Shown: positions 8,504-16,081 of the stretch, one piece after another
How positions within the stretch are numbered: the first letter of the stretch is position 1
Layout: each line of letters begins with the position of its first letter
Source of the DNA: T3SED10-47 sp046483725
GTDB lineage: Bacteria; Bipolaricaulota; Bipolaricaulia; Bipolaricaulales; Bipolaricaulaceae
DNA: 26,845 bases
Direction: 5' to 3'
NCBI GenBank assembly: GCA_046483725.1
Contig: JAWOCQ010000033.1
Span: forward strand, 1-26,845
Notes under the pieces: model-generated
What the model was told of the DNA's origin: nothing
The model's database searches: none
Seen by the model: only the letters and a program-made list of their open reading frames with translations
Position numbers and translations under genes: made by a program

Positions 8504-9870
8504 GCCACCTCCCTGTGCTGCTTCCAGTCTGGTTTGACCGCCTGTCGCGCACGGGCCACCGCCAGCGCGCCCGGCGGGACGTCTTGGACGATTACCGAGC
8601 CCGCACCCACCACCGCTTGGTCGCCTACGGTTACGGGCGCCACCAGCGACACATTGCTGCCGATGAACGCGCCAGCACCGATCTGGGTGTGATGCTTGCT
8701 CACTCCGTCGTAGTTGCAGGTGATTGCTCCGGCGCCGATGTTGACGCGTGCCCCAACGGTGGCATCCCCGATGTAGGCGAGATGGCCCGCCTTGGCTCCA
8801 TCGCCCAGGCTGGCCGCCTTCACCTCGACGAAGTTGCCCACCCGGGCGTGGGAGCCGATTTGGGTGCCGGGCCTGAGGTGTGCATAAGGGCCGACGCGGG
8901 CTTCGGCGCCTACGCGCGCGCCCTCCAGAACGGACCACTTCACCGTCGCCCCATCCTCCAGGCGAGTGTCGATGAGTTGCGCTCCGGGCCCCACTCGACA
9001 GTTCCTACCTACCCGGCAGGCTCCCTCCAGGTGGGTGCCCGGGAACAGAACAGTGTCTTGGCCCAGTTGCGATTCAGGGGATACGTATGTACGTTCCGGA
9101 TCCACCACGGTGATCCCGGAGAGCATCAGTTCTTCCAGGGTACGTTGTCCCAGCGTTCTCTCCGCCTTTGCCAGGTCACGGCGATCGTTGATTCCGATCA
9201 GGTCCTCGCTGTGAGGCCAGACCAAAGCGGAGCAGGCACGCTTGCGGGCCGTGGCGGAGACGAGGTCGGTAAGATAAAGCTCCCCCTGGGCGTTGACTGG
9301 GGACAGGGCATCGAGGGCCTCCCAGAGTTCCGGGCGGTTGGCCAGGCAGTACACACCGGAGTTCACCTCCCGCACTGTCAGTTCCTCAGCATTCGCGTCG
9401 GCCGCCTCCACCACCCCCGACACCCTTCCCTGTTTGTCGCGTAGTACGCGCCCGTATGCTCTGGGATCATCCAGCTCCGCGGTCAGGAGCGTGAGCAGGG
9501 CACCGCTTTCCCGGTGCAGTTCCACCAGGCGAATGAGGGCCTCCGGGGGAATCAGTGGTACATCGCCGGGGAGCACCAAGAAAACCGGAGAGGTGACTTC
9601 GTGCCGGGTGCACTGGATTGCGTGGCCGGTTCCCAGCGGCGGGTCCTGGGTTACAAAGGACAGCGGTCGGTCTGCGAACGCAGCCTGCACCTGTTCACCC
9701 TTGTGTCCCAACACGACTATGCTGCGGTCGGGGCTCACCCCCGCCGCTGCCCGAAGCACGTGCTCCAGCAAGGGGGCGCCCGCCAAGCGATGGAGTACCT
9801 TCGGGTACTGGGAGCGCATTCGGGTTCCCTTGCCGGCTGCGAGGATCACCACATCGAGACCGCTGTTCAT
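8500..9870 (-). CDS. glmU: Bifunctional GlmU: GlcN-1-P acetyltransferase and GlcNAc-1-P uridylyltransferase
   Basis: Makes UDP-GlcNAc, the precursor of peptidoglycan and other surface glycans. It has 456 residues, the same as the E. coli enzyme. The N-terminal uridylyltransferase domain opens with VVILAAGKGTRMRS, then QDPPLGTGHAI and the metal-site region LPGDVPLI. The C-terminal half is a left-handed beta helix with repeated hexapeptides (about residues 250-440), including VGNFVEVK, GHLAYIGDATVG and NIGAGAITCNYDG, which mark the acetyltransferase. Start ATG 9870 gives the canonical N-terminus. A modest purine-rich stretch (GGAAG) precedes it. This is the first gene of the eight-gene minus-strand run and is divergent from trpS. 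Confidence 0.97.
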   Translation of the reverse strand: MNSGLDVVILAAGKGTRMRSQYPKVLHRLAGAPLLEHVLRAAAGVSPDRSIVVLGHKGEQVQAAFADRPLSFVTQDPPLGTGHAIQCTRHEVTSPVFLVLPGDVPLIPPEALIRLVELHRESGALLTLLTAELDDPRAYGRVLRDKQGRVSGVVEAADANAEELTVREVNSGVYCLANRPELWEALDALSPVNAQGELYLTDLVSATARKRACSALVWPHSEDLIGINDRRDLAKAERTLGQRTLEELMLSGITVVDPERTYVSPESQLGQDTVLFPGTHLEGACRVGRNCRVGPGAQLIDTRLEDGATVKWSVLEGARVGAEARVGPYAHLRPGTQIGSHARVGNFVEVKAASLGDGAKAGHLAYIGDATVGARVNIGAGAITCNYDGVSKHHTQIGAGAFIGSNVSLVAPVTVGDQAVVGAGSVIVQDVPPGALAVARARQAVKPDWKQHREVA

Positions 9871-9885
9871 CGGCGCTTCCACAAC

Positions 9886-9914
9886 ACTATATCTTCCCTC
9901 ACGCGTGATGCAAA
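9886..9914 (-). promoter_or_regulatory. Predicted promoter for the glmU run
   Basis: On the minus strand, TTTGCA (9914-9909) and TATAGT (9891-9886) are separated by exactly 17 bases, matching the sigma-70 consensus at 4 of 6 and 5 of 6 positions. It would give a very short leader before glmU at 9870. It is divergent from the trpS promoter within a 100-base intergenic region. Confidence 0.45.
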
Positions 9915-9922
9915 GGGAAGGG

Positions 9923-9951
9923 TGGACCGGGCCTTGGCTGTCCCCTATACT
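9923..9951 (+). promoter_or_regulatory. Predicted promoter for trpS
   Basis: TGGACC (9923-9928) and TATACT (9946-9951) are separated by 17 bases and match the sigma-70 consensus at 4 and 5 positions. Transcription would begin close to the AGGAGGT ribosome binding site at 9960-9966, leaving no room for a T-box leader. Confidence 0.45.
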
Positions 9952-9970
9952 ACGCCGCCAGGAGGTGGAG

Positions 9971-10945
9971 ATGCGGATATTCTCCGGAATACAGCCCACG
10001 GGAGTTCTTCATCTTGGCAACTACTTTGGGGCAGTGCGACGCTGGGTTGAGCTGCAGCAGCGCGGGCAATGCCTGTACTGCGTGGTTGACTACCACTCGC
10101 TGACCCATGAACAAACGAGTCCGGATGAGTTGCGCCGCGCCTGGCGAGGCTTGATCCTAGACCTCTTGGCCTGTGGCATTGATGCGGAGCGTTCCATCGT
10201 GTTCAGGCAATCCGACGTCCCGGAGCATACGGAGCTCTGTTGGATCCTCGGGTGTGTGGCCTCCTTTGGGGATCTTGCTCGCATGACCCAGTTCAAGGAA
10301 AAGGCCAGGGGGCGTGCTTTTGTCAATGCAGGGCTGTTCTACTACCCTGTGCTCCAGGCGGCCGACATCCTGCTGTACCTGGCGGATCATGTGCCCGTGG
10401 GGGAGGACCAACTTCAGCATCTGGAGCTCTCCCGACGTATTGCCCGCCGGTTCAACGGGCGGTTCGGCGAGCTGTTCCCCGAGCCTGCACCGTTGGTGGG
10501 GCCGGGAACGCGGGTGATGTCGCTGGCTGATCCGGCGAAGAAGATGAGCAAGTCCGAAGGCCCGGAGCATTACGTGGGGATAAACGAGCCGGAGGAGGAA
10601 ATCCTGCGCAAAGTGAAATCGGCGGTGACCGACCCTGGACTCACCCCGGGGCAGGAGATGTCCCCCGGGGTGGCCAATCTGTTCTCCGTCTTGGAGCTGG
10701 TTGCGCCCGACGCGGTGGTGGGGGAATTCCGGAAGGCGCACGCCGAGGGGCGGTTGCTCTACCGTGATCTCAAGCAGGAGTTGTTCCGGCATTTGATGGA
10801 GGAACTGGCTCCCGTGCGAGAGCGGCGAGCGGAACTGGAGCGCAGTGTGGATCTCGATGAGCTGATGGCTGAGGGTGCGCACCGGGCGCGGGCCATAGCC
10901 GGTGAGGTGCTGAGAGAGGTGCGTTCCCGCGTCGGGTTGGGCTAG
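9971..10945 (+). CDS. trpS: Tryptophanyl-tRNA synthetase
   Basis: Charges tRNA-Trp with tryptophan in the cytosol. It has 324 residues, typical for bacterial TrpRS. The class I signatures are clear: SGIQPTGVLHLGNYFG at 5-20 (HIGH equivalent HLGN) and KMSKS at 191-195. The tryptophan-pocket region includes QAADILLY and PVGEDQLQHLELSR. Start ATG 9971 follows a strong AGGAGGT. The frame stays open far upstream against glmU, but those longer starts have no support. The gene stands alone, divergent from glmU and convergent with nrdG (12 bases between the ends). Confidence 0.97.
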   Translation: MRIFSGIQPTGVLHLGNYFGAVRRWVELQQRGQCLYCVVDYHSLTHEQTSPDELRRAWRGLILDLLACGIDAERSIVFRQSDVPEHTELCWILGCVASFGDLARMTQFKEKARGRAFVNAGLFYYPVLQAADILLYLADHVPVGEDQLQHLELSRRIARRFNGRFGELFPEPAPLVGPGTRVMSLADPAKKMSKSEGPEHYVGINEPEEEILRKVKSAVTDPGLTPGQEMSPGVANLFSVLELVAPDAVVGEFRKAHAEGRLLYRDLKQELFRHLMEELAPVRERRAELERSVDLDELMAEGAHRARAIAGEVLREVRSRVGLG

Positions 10946-10950
10946 CCAGG

Positions 10951-10965
10951 GCGCCGGTCAGGCGC
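10951..10965. terminator. Short hairpin between converging trpS and nrdG
   Basis: GCGCC-GGTCA-GGCGC is a perfect 5-base inverted repeat across the two gene ends. No T-run follows on either strand, so it is at best a weak bidirectional terminator, or chance in GC-rich DNA. Confidence 0.22.
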
Positions 10966-11689
10966 GGACATAGGTGGGAAGGAGGGAGGAGAGGCTGGCC
11001 GCCACCTCCCTGAGCCGATCCGGAGTCAAAGCGGCTCGGTGGCGAAGGCTCTGGTCAACCAGCCGGCTCTCCGGGGGGCAGGCGAAGGGCTGGAGGAAGT
11101 AGCGCTGGGCGGGGGCAATCCAGCGGGCGATCTTACCCAGATCCTCTTTGTCGAGACCAGGAGCGACGGTGGTGCGGGCTTCGTGGTCCACGCTGTTCTC
11201 CCGCAGCAAGGTCAGGGAGCGTTTGACGGCGGCGAGCACGTCCTCTTCGCTTGTTTCTGGCGGCCGAGCGAACCGGGCGTACTTCTCCGGTGGGGCCTTC
11301 ACATCCACAGCCACGTAGTCCACGAGCCCGGCTTGGAGGAGTCGGTCCAACACGGAAGGGCGGGTGCCGTTGGTGTCCAGCTTCACCGCTAGGCCTGTTC
11401 GCTTCACTTCATACAAAAAGTCTAACAGAGCGGGTTGGAGTGTGGGTTCCCCTCCGGTGAGAACCACCCCCTCCAGGAAACCAGCACGCTCTCGCAGCGT
11501 TCGTAACACCTTCCCCGGCGGGACATGCGTGGAGCGCGCCTGCGGTTCGGGGAGCACAAGCTCGGCGTTGTAGCAAAACGGGCAACGGAGGTTGCATCCC
11601 GGGGTCCACACCACAGCCGCCACCCGGTCCGGGAAGTCCTGCAGCGATGTCCACTGGACGGCGGCGATCTCCAAGATCACTACCCTCAC
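10958..11689 (-). CDS. nrdG: Anaerobic ribonucleotide reductase activating protein (radical SAM)
   Basis: Uses S-adenosylmethionine and a [4Fe-4S] cluster to install the glycyl radical on NrdD. It has 243 residues. The radical SAM cysteines are C32, C36 and C39 in TPGCNLRCPFCYN, with the GGEPTLQ strand motif downstream and DYVAVDVKAPPEKY in the barrel. It is longer than E. coli NrdG (about 154) and belongs to the longer form found with T. maritima-like NrdD. The start is GTG 11689 in a GTGA overlap with the nrdD stop. The frame is open upstream, but earlier starts lie inside nrdD. The partnership with NrdD is near certain from position. Confidence 0.94.
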   Translation of the reverse strand: MRVVILEIAAVQWTSLQDFPDRVAAVVWTPGCNLRCPFCYNAELVLPEPQARSTHVPPGKVLRTLRERAGFLEGVVLTGGEPTLQPALLDFLYEVKRTGLAVKLDTNGTRPSVLDRLLQAGLVDYVAVDVKAPPEKYARFARPPETSEEDVLAAVKRSLTLLRENSVDHEARTTVAPGLDKEDLGKIARWIAPAQRYFLQPFACPPESRLVDQSLRHRAALTPDRLREVAASLSSLLPTYVRA

Positions 11690-13797
11690 GCTGTGGTGAT
11701 CTCGGAGGCGTCGAATACCCTCCGGTCGTGGAACTCGCTTTGTTTGCCGGGGTTCCATTGCTCCACGGGCCGGAGGTAGCCCACCACGCGGGAGTACACC
11801 TCGGCCCGAGCCGAGCAGTGAGGGCATTGCTTGTGCTCGCCGGCCAAGTACCCATGGGAGGGGCAGATGGAGAAGGTTGGGGTTAGGGTGAGGTAGGGCG
11901 TGCGGAAGCTCTCCATGGCCTTGTGGACCAGGTGCTTGGCGGCCTCCGGACTGGGCAAACGCTCTCCCAACCAGGCGTGGAAGACGGTGCCTCCTGTATA
12001 GCGTGTCTGGAGTGGCTCCTGAAGGTGAAGGGCCTGAAAAAGGTCGTCCGTAAGCCCAACGGGCAGCTGTGAGGAGTTGGTGTAATACGGGGCGCTTCCG
12101 TTACCTCCCGCTTGGCGGGTTCCGCTTGTGGCCATCCGGGGAAAGCGTTTGCAATCCAGCATGGCCAAGCGGTAGCTTGCCCCCTCGGCCGGCGTGGCTT
12201 CCAGGTTCCACAGCTCTCCGCGCTCTTCCTGGTAGTCCGCCAACCGCTTTCGCATGAAGTCCAGGATACGGGAGGAGAAGTCGACGCCTTGCTGGTCCGC
12301 GATCGTGCAGTCGAGCAGGTTCAGGCAGGCCTCGTTCATGCCTATGATGCCGATTGTAGAGAAGTGATTCGACCAGTAGGAACCGGTGCTCTGGTGCACC
12401 GACCGTAGGTAGAATCTGGAGTAGGGGTAGAGTCCCTGCTCGGTGAGGCGCTCCAGAGCCTTGCGTTTGATCTCTAGGGACTGGCGGGCGAGTTCCATGA
12501 CACTGGAAAGGCGTTCCAGGAACTCCTCCTCGTTGTGGGCTAGGTAGGCAAGGCGCGGCATGTTAATGGTCACCACGCCGATGGATCCGGTGAGTGGATT
12601 CGATCCAAACAGCCCTCCTCCTCGCCGCTTGAGCTCCCTGGTGTCCAGCCGCAGCCGACAACACATGCTGCGGGCGTCCTCGGGGCGCATGTCGGAGTTG
12701 ATGAAGTTGGCGAAGTACGGGATCCCGTAGCGGGCGGTCATCTCCCACAGAGGCTCAAGCTGGGGGTTGTCCCACTGAAAGCCGGGCACGATGTTGTAGG
12801 TGGGGATAGGAAAGGTGAACACGCGCCCTCGGGCATCGCCCTCGCTTAGGACTTCGGCGAGCGCCCGGTTGATCAGGTCCATTTCTCCCTGGAAGTCCCC
12901 ATACTTGCCGAAGTCCTGTCCTCCAACGGTGGCGGGGAGGTCCGCGAGGTCCCGGGGCACTTTGAGGTCGAGCGAGACATTGGTGAAAGGCGTCTGGAAG
13001 CCGACCCGCGTGGGTACGTTCAGGTTGTAGATGAACTCCTGTAAGCCCTGCTTGATCTCCGGGTAGCTGAGCCCCTCTTTGGCGGCGAAGGGAGCGAGGT
13101 AGGTATCCAGGCCGGAGAACGCCTGCGCACCGGCGGCTTCTCCCTGCAAGGTGTACAGAAAGTTGGCCGCCTGCAATAGCGCAACCCGGAAGCGCTTGGC
13201 CGGGCGGGATTCAACTTTGCCCCGCACTCCGCGGAACCCGACGGTGAGGAGGTCTTGGAGATCCCACCCCACACAATACGGTCCCAGTGTTCCGAGGTCG
13301 TGGATATGCAAATCGCCTTCCTCGTGGGCGCTTCGGATGGGAGCGGGATAAATGCGATCCAGCCAGTATCGGGCGATCAGCTTGTCGGTTAGAAACACGT
13401 TCAGTCCTTGCAGGGAGAAGGACATGTTGGAGTTTTCCTTCACCCGCCAGTCCGCTCCGTTAAGGTACTGTTCTACAAGGCCTGGATCGATAAGCTGCTT
13501 CAGTTCTCGAATTTGCTTGTGCTGGTGGCGGTAGAGGATGTAAGCGCGGGCAGCATCAGGAAGGCCCGCGGCCATCAACGCTTCTTCTACAATGTCTTGG
13601 ATCTCCTCCACATGCGGAGGGCCGAACAGGCCTGTGTAGCGTGCCTCTAATGTCGACACTACCTTACGGCCCACCTCTGCGGCACGCTCCGGGTCCCCCT
13701 GGCCCACCTCGCGCAGGGCCTTAGCAATGGCGGTGTTTACCCGTTGCGGATCGAAAGCCACCACCCTTCCGTCACGTTTGCGTACCGACTGGATCAT
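11686..13797 (-). CDS. nrdD: Anaerobic (class III) ribonucleoside-triphosphate reductase
   Basis: Makes deoxyribonucleotides from ribonucleotides without oxygen, using a glycyl radical. It has 703 residues. An N-terminal ATP-cone allosteric domain occupies about residues 1-92 (KRDGRVVAFDPQRVNTAI). The core carries SMCCRLRLD and GGGLFGSNPLTGSIGVVTINMPR, typical of the family. The C-terminus has a zinc site (C645, H648, C658, C661) and the glycyl radical loop RVVGYLRPVEQW, with G673 as the expected radical site. A good Shine-Dalgarno (GAGAGGAG) precedes ATG 13797. Being the only ribonucleotide reductase in view, it points to anaerobic growth, though aerobic or B12 enzymes could lie elsewhere. 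Confidence 0.97.
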   Translation of the reverse strand: MIQSVRKRDGRVVAFDPQRVNTAIAKALREVGQGDPERAAEVGRKVVSTLEARYTGLFGPPHVEEIQDIVEEALMAAGLPDAARAYILYRHQHKQIRELKQLIDPGLVEQYLNGADWRVKENSNMSFSLQGLNVFLTDKLIARYWLDRIYPAPIRSAHEEGDLHIHDLGTLGPYCVGWDLQDLLTVGFRGVRGKVESRPAKRFRVALLQAANFLYTLQGEAAGAQAFSGLDTYLAPFAAKEGLSYPEIKQGLQEFIYNLNVPTRVGFQTPFTNVSLDLKVPRDLADLPATVGGQDFGKYGDFQGEMDLINRALAEVLSEGDARGRVFTFPIPTYNIVPGFQWDNPQLEPLWEMTARYGIPYFANFINSDMRPEDARSMCCRLRLDTRELKRRGGGLFGSNPLTGSIGVVTINMPRLAYLAHNEEEFLERLSSVMELARQSLEIKRKALERLTEQGLYPYSRFYLRSVHQSTGSYWSNHFSTIGIIGMNEACLNLLDCTIADQQGVDFSSRILDFMRKRLADYQEERGELWNLEATPAEGASYRLAMLDCKRFPRMATSGTRQAGGNGSAPYYTNSSQLPVGLTDDLFQALHLQEPLQTRYTGGTVFHAWLGERLPSPEAAKHLVHKAMESFRTPYLTLTPTFSICPSHGYLAGEHKQCPHCSARAEVYSRVVGYLRPVEQWNPGKQSEFHDRRVFDASEITTA

Positions 13798-13941
13798 GTG
13801 CGCTCCTCTCTTTTCCTTTCCTTGAGTACCCTGCCGCCACGGAGGGGCAAGCCCCTACTATGCGGAGCGTATCGCCGTTTGACACCTATAGCCAACAGTG
13901 TTCCCCCCACGGAAGTGACGCCCATTACGATAGCGCTGGGA

Positions 13942-13985
13942 GGCCTGTCAGGGCAACCGGAACTTTTTCTCTGTTGCGAGAGGCC
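13942..13985 (+). promoter_or_regulatory. Nested stem-loop in the rpsT leader
   Basis: GGCCT (13942-13946) pairs with AGGCC (13981-13985), and inside it GCAAC (13953-13957) pairs with GTTGC (13973-13977), around a pyrimidine-rich 15-base loop. Both helices are perfect and nested, 62 bases before the rpsT start. It could be a ribosomal-protein leader bound by S20 for feedback control. The structure is seen in the sequence; the role is inference. Confidence 0.35.
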
Positions 13986-14032
13986 AGGGCGCAGGCTAAG
14001 ATCACAGCTGGGTTTGGCTTACTCTTGGAGCG

Positions 14033-14038
14033 AGGAGG
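14033..14038 (+). promoter_or_regulatory. Shine-Dalgarno that places the rpsT start at ATT
   Basis: AGGAGG lies 9 bases upstream of ATT 14048 and 39 bases upstream of the first in-frame ATG (14078). The second is far too distant for initiation, so this site favours the ATT start. Confidence 0.7.
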
Positions 14039-14047
14039 CGAGGAACG

Positions 14048-14314
14048 ATTCCCAATACACGTTCGGCGAAAAAGCGAATGCGCCAAAGCATATGGCGTCG
14101 GTCGCGAAACGACTTGAGGAAGAGCGCCATCCGGTACTGGCGCAGGGAGATACGGCGACTTGTGGCAAGTGGTCGCCCCGAGGAGGCGGAGAAGCTGTTG
14201 CCTAGCTACCAGGCCGCGGTGGACAAGGCGGCGCAACGGCGGGTGATCCACCCCAACCGGGCGGATCGATTGAAGTCACGCATGGTGAGGCGTCTGAGCA
14301 ACGTGCAGCGATGA
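14048..14314 (+). CDS. rpsT: 30S ribosomal protein S20, probable ATT start codon
   Basis: A primary 16S rRNA binding protein of the small subunit. From ATT 14048 it has 88 residues (E. coli has 87) and begins M-PNTRSAKKRMRQS, the classic S20 N-terminus. The rest is a basic helical bundle ending AAQRRVIHPNRADRLKSRMVRRL. Between the upstream in-frame stop at 13997-13999 and 14048 there is no ATG, GTG or TTG. The only ATG, 14078, would remove ten conserved residues. AGGAGG sits 9 bases before the ATT. AUU initiation is known for infC, where it serves IF3 feedback, and E. coli rpsT uses a weak UUG with autoregulation. The stop overlaps secF as ATGA. A sequencing error in the start codon is the main alternative. 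Confidence 0.88.
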   Translation: MPNTRSAKKRMRQSIWRRSRNDLRKSAIRYWRREIRRLVASGRPEEAEKLLPSYQAAVDKAAQRRVIHPNRADRLKSRMVRRLSNVQR

Positions 14315-15282
14315 CCAATTATAATTTCCTGGGCAAGGCAAGGCTCCTCACCCCCCTATCCATTGGGCTAGTGGTGGTGAGCATCCTTCTGGTGGCCTTC
14401 CTGGGCCTCCGGGCAGGGGTGGATTTCACCGGCGGATCGCAATTCACCGTGATCTATCCTGAAGGGGCGGAGGTCGAAGCCGAGGACATCCGCTCTTACC
14501 TCTCGCGCTACGAGGACCAGGGCGTGCTACAGGCGGAGGTCCACGTACAGGCGACTAGCTTCGAACGGGAAGGGGTGTTGTTGCCCGGGAAGATTGTTAC
14601 CCTCCGCATCGACCCCGAGAGGCACGAGGAATTGGTGCGCCGGATTCGACAGGAGCTGGCTGATCCTCCGGCCGACGCCGGCCTTCCGGCGGCGTTCCGG
14701 GCGGAAGGGGAGGAAGGTGTGTCCTTCACCGGTGTGGGGCCTCAGGTTTCCGGGGAGCTGATCAACCGGGCGTGGCAGGCTATCCTCATAGCATTGGGGG
14801 CTCTCTTGGTGTACATCTCCTGGCGGTTCCGTCTCCGCTACGCGGTGGGCGCTATAGCTGCGCTGGTGCACGACGTAACGATCGCCTTGGGGTTGTTCGC
14901 CTTGTTCCAGGTGGAAATAAGCCTGCCTGTAATCGCCGGCTTTCTCACCGTCGTTGGCTACTCGCTTAACGATACCATCGTTATCTACGACCGGGTACGG
15001 GAGAACCTGATGGGTATGAAGAAAGTGCCCATCGCCGATGTGATAAACCGCTCGGCGAACCAGTCTCTCAGCCGCTCGATCAACACCAGTTTGTCCACGC
15101 TGATCCCGGTGGTCATCCTGTATGCGTTCGGGGGTCCGGCGCTGCAGCCGTTCGCGTTTGCCTTGCTCATTGGCGTGATTGTGGGGACCTATTCCTCGTT
15201 CTTTGTGGCCAACCCTGTGCTGTGGAGGTGGGCGATCGCTGCAGCCCAGATGAAGAGAAAAGCGAAGGCCTCTGCCCGCTAG
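14311..15282 (+). CDS. secF: Protein translocase subunit SecF
   Basis: Works with SecD to drive protein export after SecA, using the proton gradient. It has 323 residues and six membrane segments. The first is at about 13-32, followed by the conserved GVDFTGG at 36-42, a periplasmic P4-like domain (about 43-150), then TM2-6 with the family motif GYSLNDTIVIYDRVREN. The start ATG overlaps the rpsT stop. secD is not adjacent on either side, so it must be elsewhere, which is less usual than a secDF pair. The gene ends 1 base short of the converging tagA. Confidence 0.96.
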   Translation: MTNYNFLGKARLLTPLSIGLVVVSILLVAFLGLRAGVDFTGGSQFTVIYPEGAEVEAEDIRSYLSRYEDQGVLQAEVHVQATSFEREGVLLPGKIVTLRIDPERHEELVRRIRQELADPPADAGLPAAFRAEGEEGVSFTGVGPQVSGELINRAWQAILIALGALLVYISWRFRLRYAVGAIAALVHDVTIALGLFALFQVEISLPVIAGFLTVVGYSLNDTIVIYDRVRENLMGMKKVPIADVINRSANQSLSRSINTSLSTLIPVVILYAFGGPALQPFAFALLIGVIVGTYSSFFVANPVLWRWAIAAAQMKRKAKASAR

Positions 15283-15304
15283 CTCACCCGGGGCTGTGGG
15301 CAGA
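15271..15304. terminator. Inverted repeat over the converging secF and tagA ends
   Basis: TCTGCCC (15271-15277) and GGGCAGA (15298-15304) form a perfect 7-base inverted repeat around a 20-base GC-rich loop that contains both stop codons. It could act as a bidirectional terminator. There is no T-run on either strand. Confidence 0.4.
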
Positions 15305-16081
15305 CTGCGTTCGCAGGCGAAGCCAGCCGATCCCCGCCTGGTAGAGCAGAAAAGGCACTGCCCACAGGCGGCGGACCCGAAGGGGTTGGTGCAAGGTACG
15401 CCACGCCCATTCCAGGCCCATTCGGCGTAGAGTCAGCGGTGCCCGCGGGCACGAGCCCGCCCAGAAGTCCAAAGCACCTCCCACCCCCATGGCTATGCCC
15501 GCTCCGATACGTCGGTTCTCCAGTATCCATCGCTCCTGCCTGGGACAACCCATGCCCACCAGCAACAAGTCGGGGGCTAGGGTCGAGAGCTCGTCCAGCG
15601 GACCCGCGTCGGTGAAGTACCCGTGGTGAGCACCTGTGACGCGGATCCCGGGCATCCTTTTCTGTAGCTGCCTGGCCGCAAGCTCGGCCACCCCGGGCCT
15701 CCCGCCAAGCAGGTACACGCTCCAGTTAAGCTCTGCCGCGCGGCGGCACAGGTCCCAGGCCACGTCCACGCCCGGAGCCCGGGGCACTGGGTGACCGAGC
15801 AGGCGGGAGGCCCAGGCCAAGCCGGCACCGTCACACAAGACCAGGTCAGCCTCGCGGTAGAGATCCGCCCGCCCGCGGTGGAGCAAGGCGAGAGCGGAGG
15901 CATGGGCGTCCGGAGTGAACACGACGACCCCCCGTTGCCCCCCGGCAATACGGGTCGCCAGCTCCTCCACCGCCGTGTCTAGGCTGAGGGGGGTCAAGGG
16001 CACTTCCAACAGCACGACCCGTCCGCTTGCCTCCTGGGTCACAGGGGTCTTGGGACCGAGCAATGCTGTGCGGAGCCTCAT
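15284..16081 (-). CDS. WecG/TagA/CpsF family glycosyltransferase
   Basis: Members transfer N-acetylmannosaminuronic acid, N-acetylmannosamine or similar sugars to a lipid-linked precursor in making wall teichoic acid or surface polysaccharide. It has 265 residues. Typical motifs: VVVFTPDAHASALAL, the acidic pocket ADLVLCDGAGLAWASRLLG, VYLLGGRPGVAELAA, LLLVGMGCPRQERWI, GIAMGVGGALDFWAG and the C-terminal GLEWAWRTLHQPLRVRR membrane-binding tail. The first motif usually reads TPN, and here it is TPD. The start ATG overlaps the jag stop as ATGA. The donor and acceptor cannot be named, and no other glycan gene is nearby. Confidence 0.9.
   Translation of the reverse strand: MRLRTALLGPKTPVTQEASGRVVLLEVPLTPLSLDTAVEELATRIAGGQRGVVVFTPDAHASALALLHRGRADLYREADLVLCDGAGLAWASRLLGHPVPRAPGVDVAWDLCRRAAELNWSVYLLGGRPGVAELAARQLQKRMPGIRVTGAHHGYFTDAGPLDELSTLAPDLLLVGMGCPRQERWILENRRIGAGIAMGVGGALDFWAGSCPRAPLTLRRMGLEWAWRTLHQPLRVRRLWAVPFLLYQAGIGWLRLRTQSAHSPG

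Larger units (their letters stand above)
13798..14047. other. Divergent intergenic region between nrdD and rpsT
   Basis: This 250-base stretch must hold the start signals of two divergent units. A perfect TTGACA lies at 13879-13884 on the plus strand, but no -10 follows at 16-18 bases. On the minus strand GTGTCA and CATAGT are spaced 17 bases apart (13885-13857), a weak candidate for nrdD. Downstream of that is the tight hairpin AGGGGCAAGCCCCT at 13843-13856, in the nrdD leader. I see no match to an NrdR box. The part nearest rpsT is a structured leader, listed separately. Confidence 0.4.

Noticed and set aside
8504..8938. Upstream extension of the prs frame into glmU
   Set aside because: It lacks any PRPP synthase sequence; GTG 8503 sits in a GTGA overlap and gives the standard 318 residues.
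8461..9444. 327-codon open frame on the plus strand opposite glmU
   Set aside because: It is antisense to an unambiguous glmU of exact family length; its translation has no recognisable domains and is a by-product of GC-rich codon use.
9293..9970. Upstream extension of the trpS frame
   Set aside because: It runs opposite glmU and is not synthetase-like; ATG 9971 has AGGAGGT and gives the canonical N-terminus.
9871..9970. T-box or other tRNA-sensing leader before trpS
   Set aside because: Only 100 bases are shared with a divergent promoter, and the predicted start leaves a leader of about 13 bases.
13798..14047. NrdR boxes or a cobalamin riboswitch upstream of nrdD
   Set aside because: No paired NrdR-like motifs or B12-box sequence could be found by eye.
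14078..14314. ATG 14078 as the start of rpsT
   Set aside because: It would remove ten conserved residues and has no nearby ribosome site; the AGGAGG and homology point to 14048.
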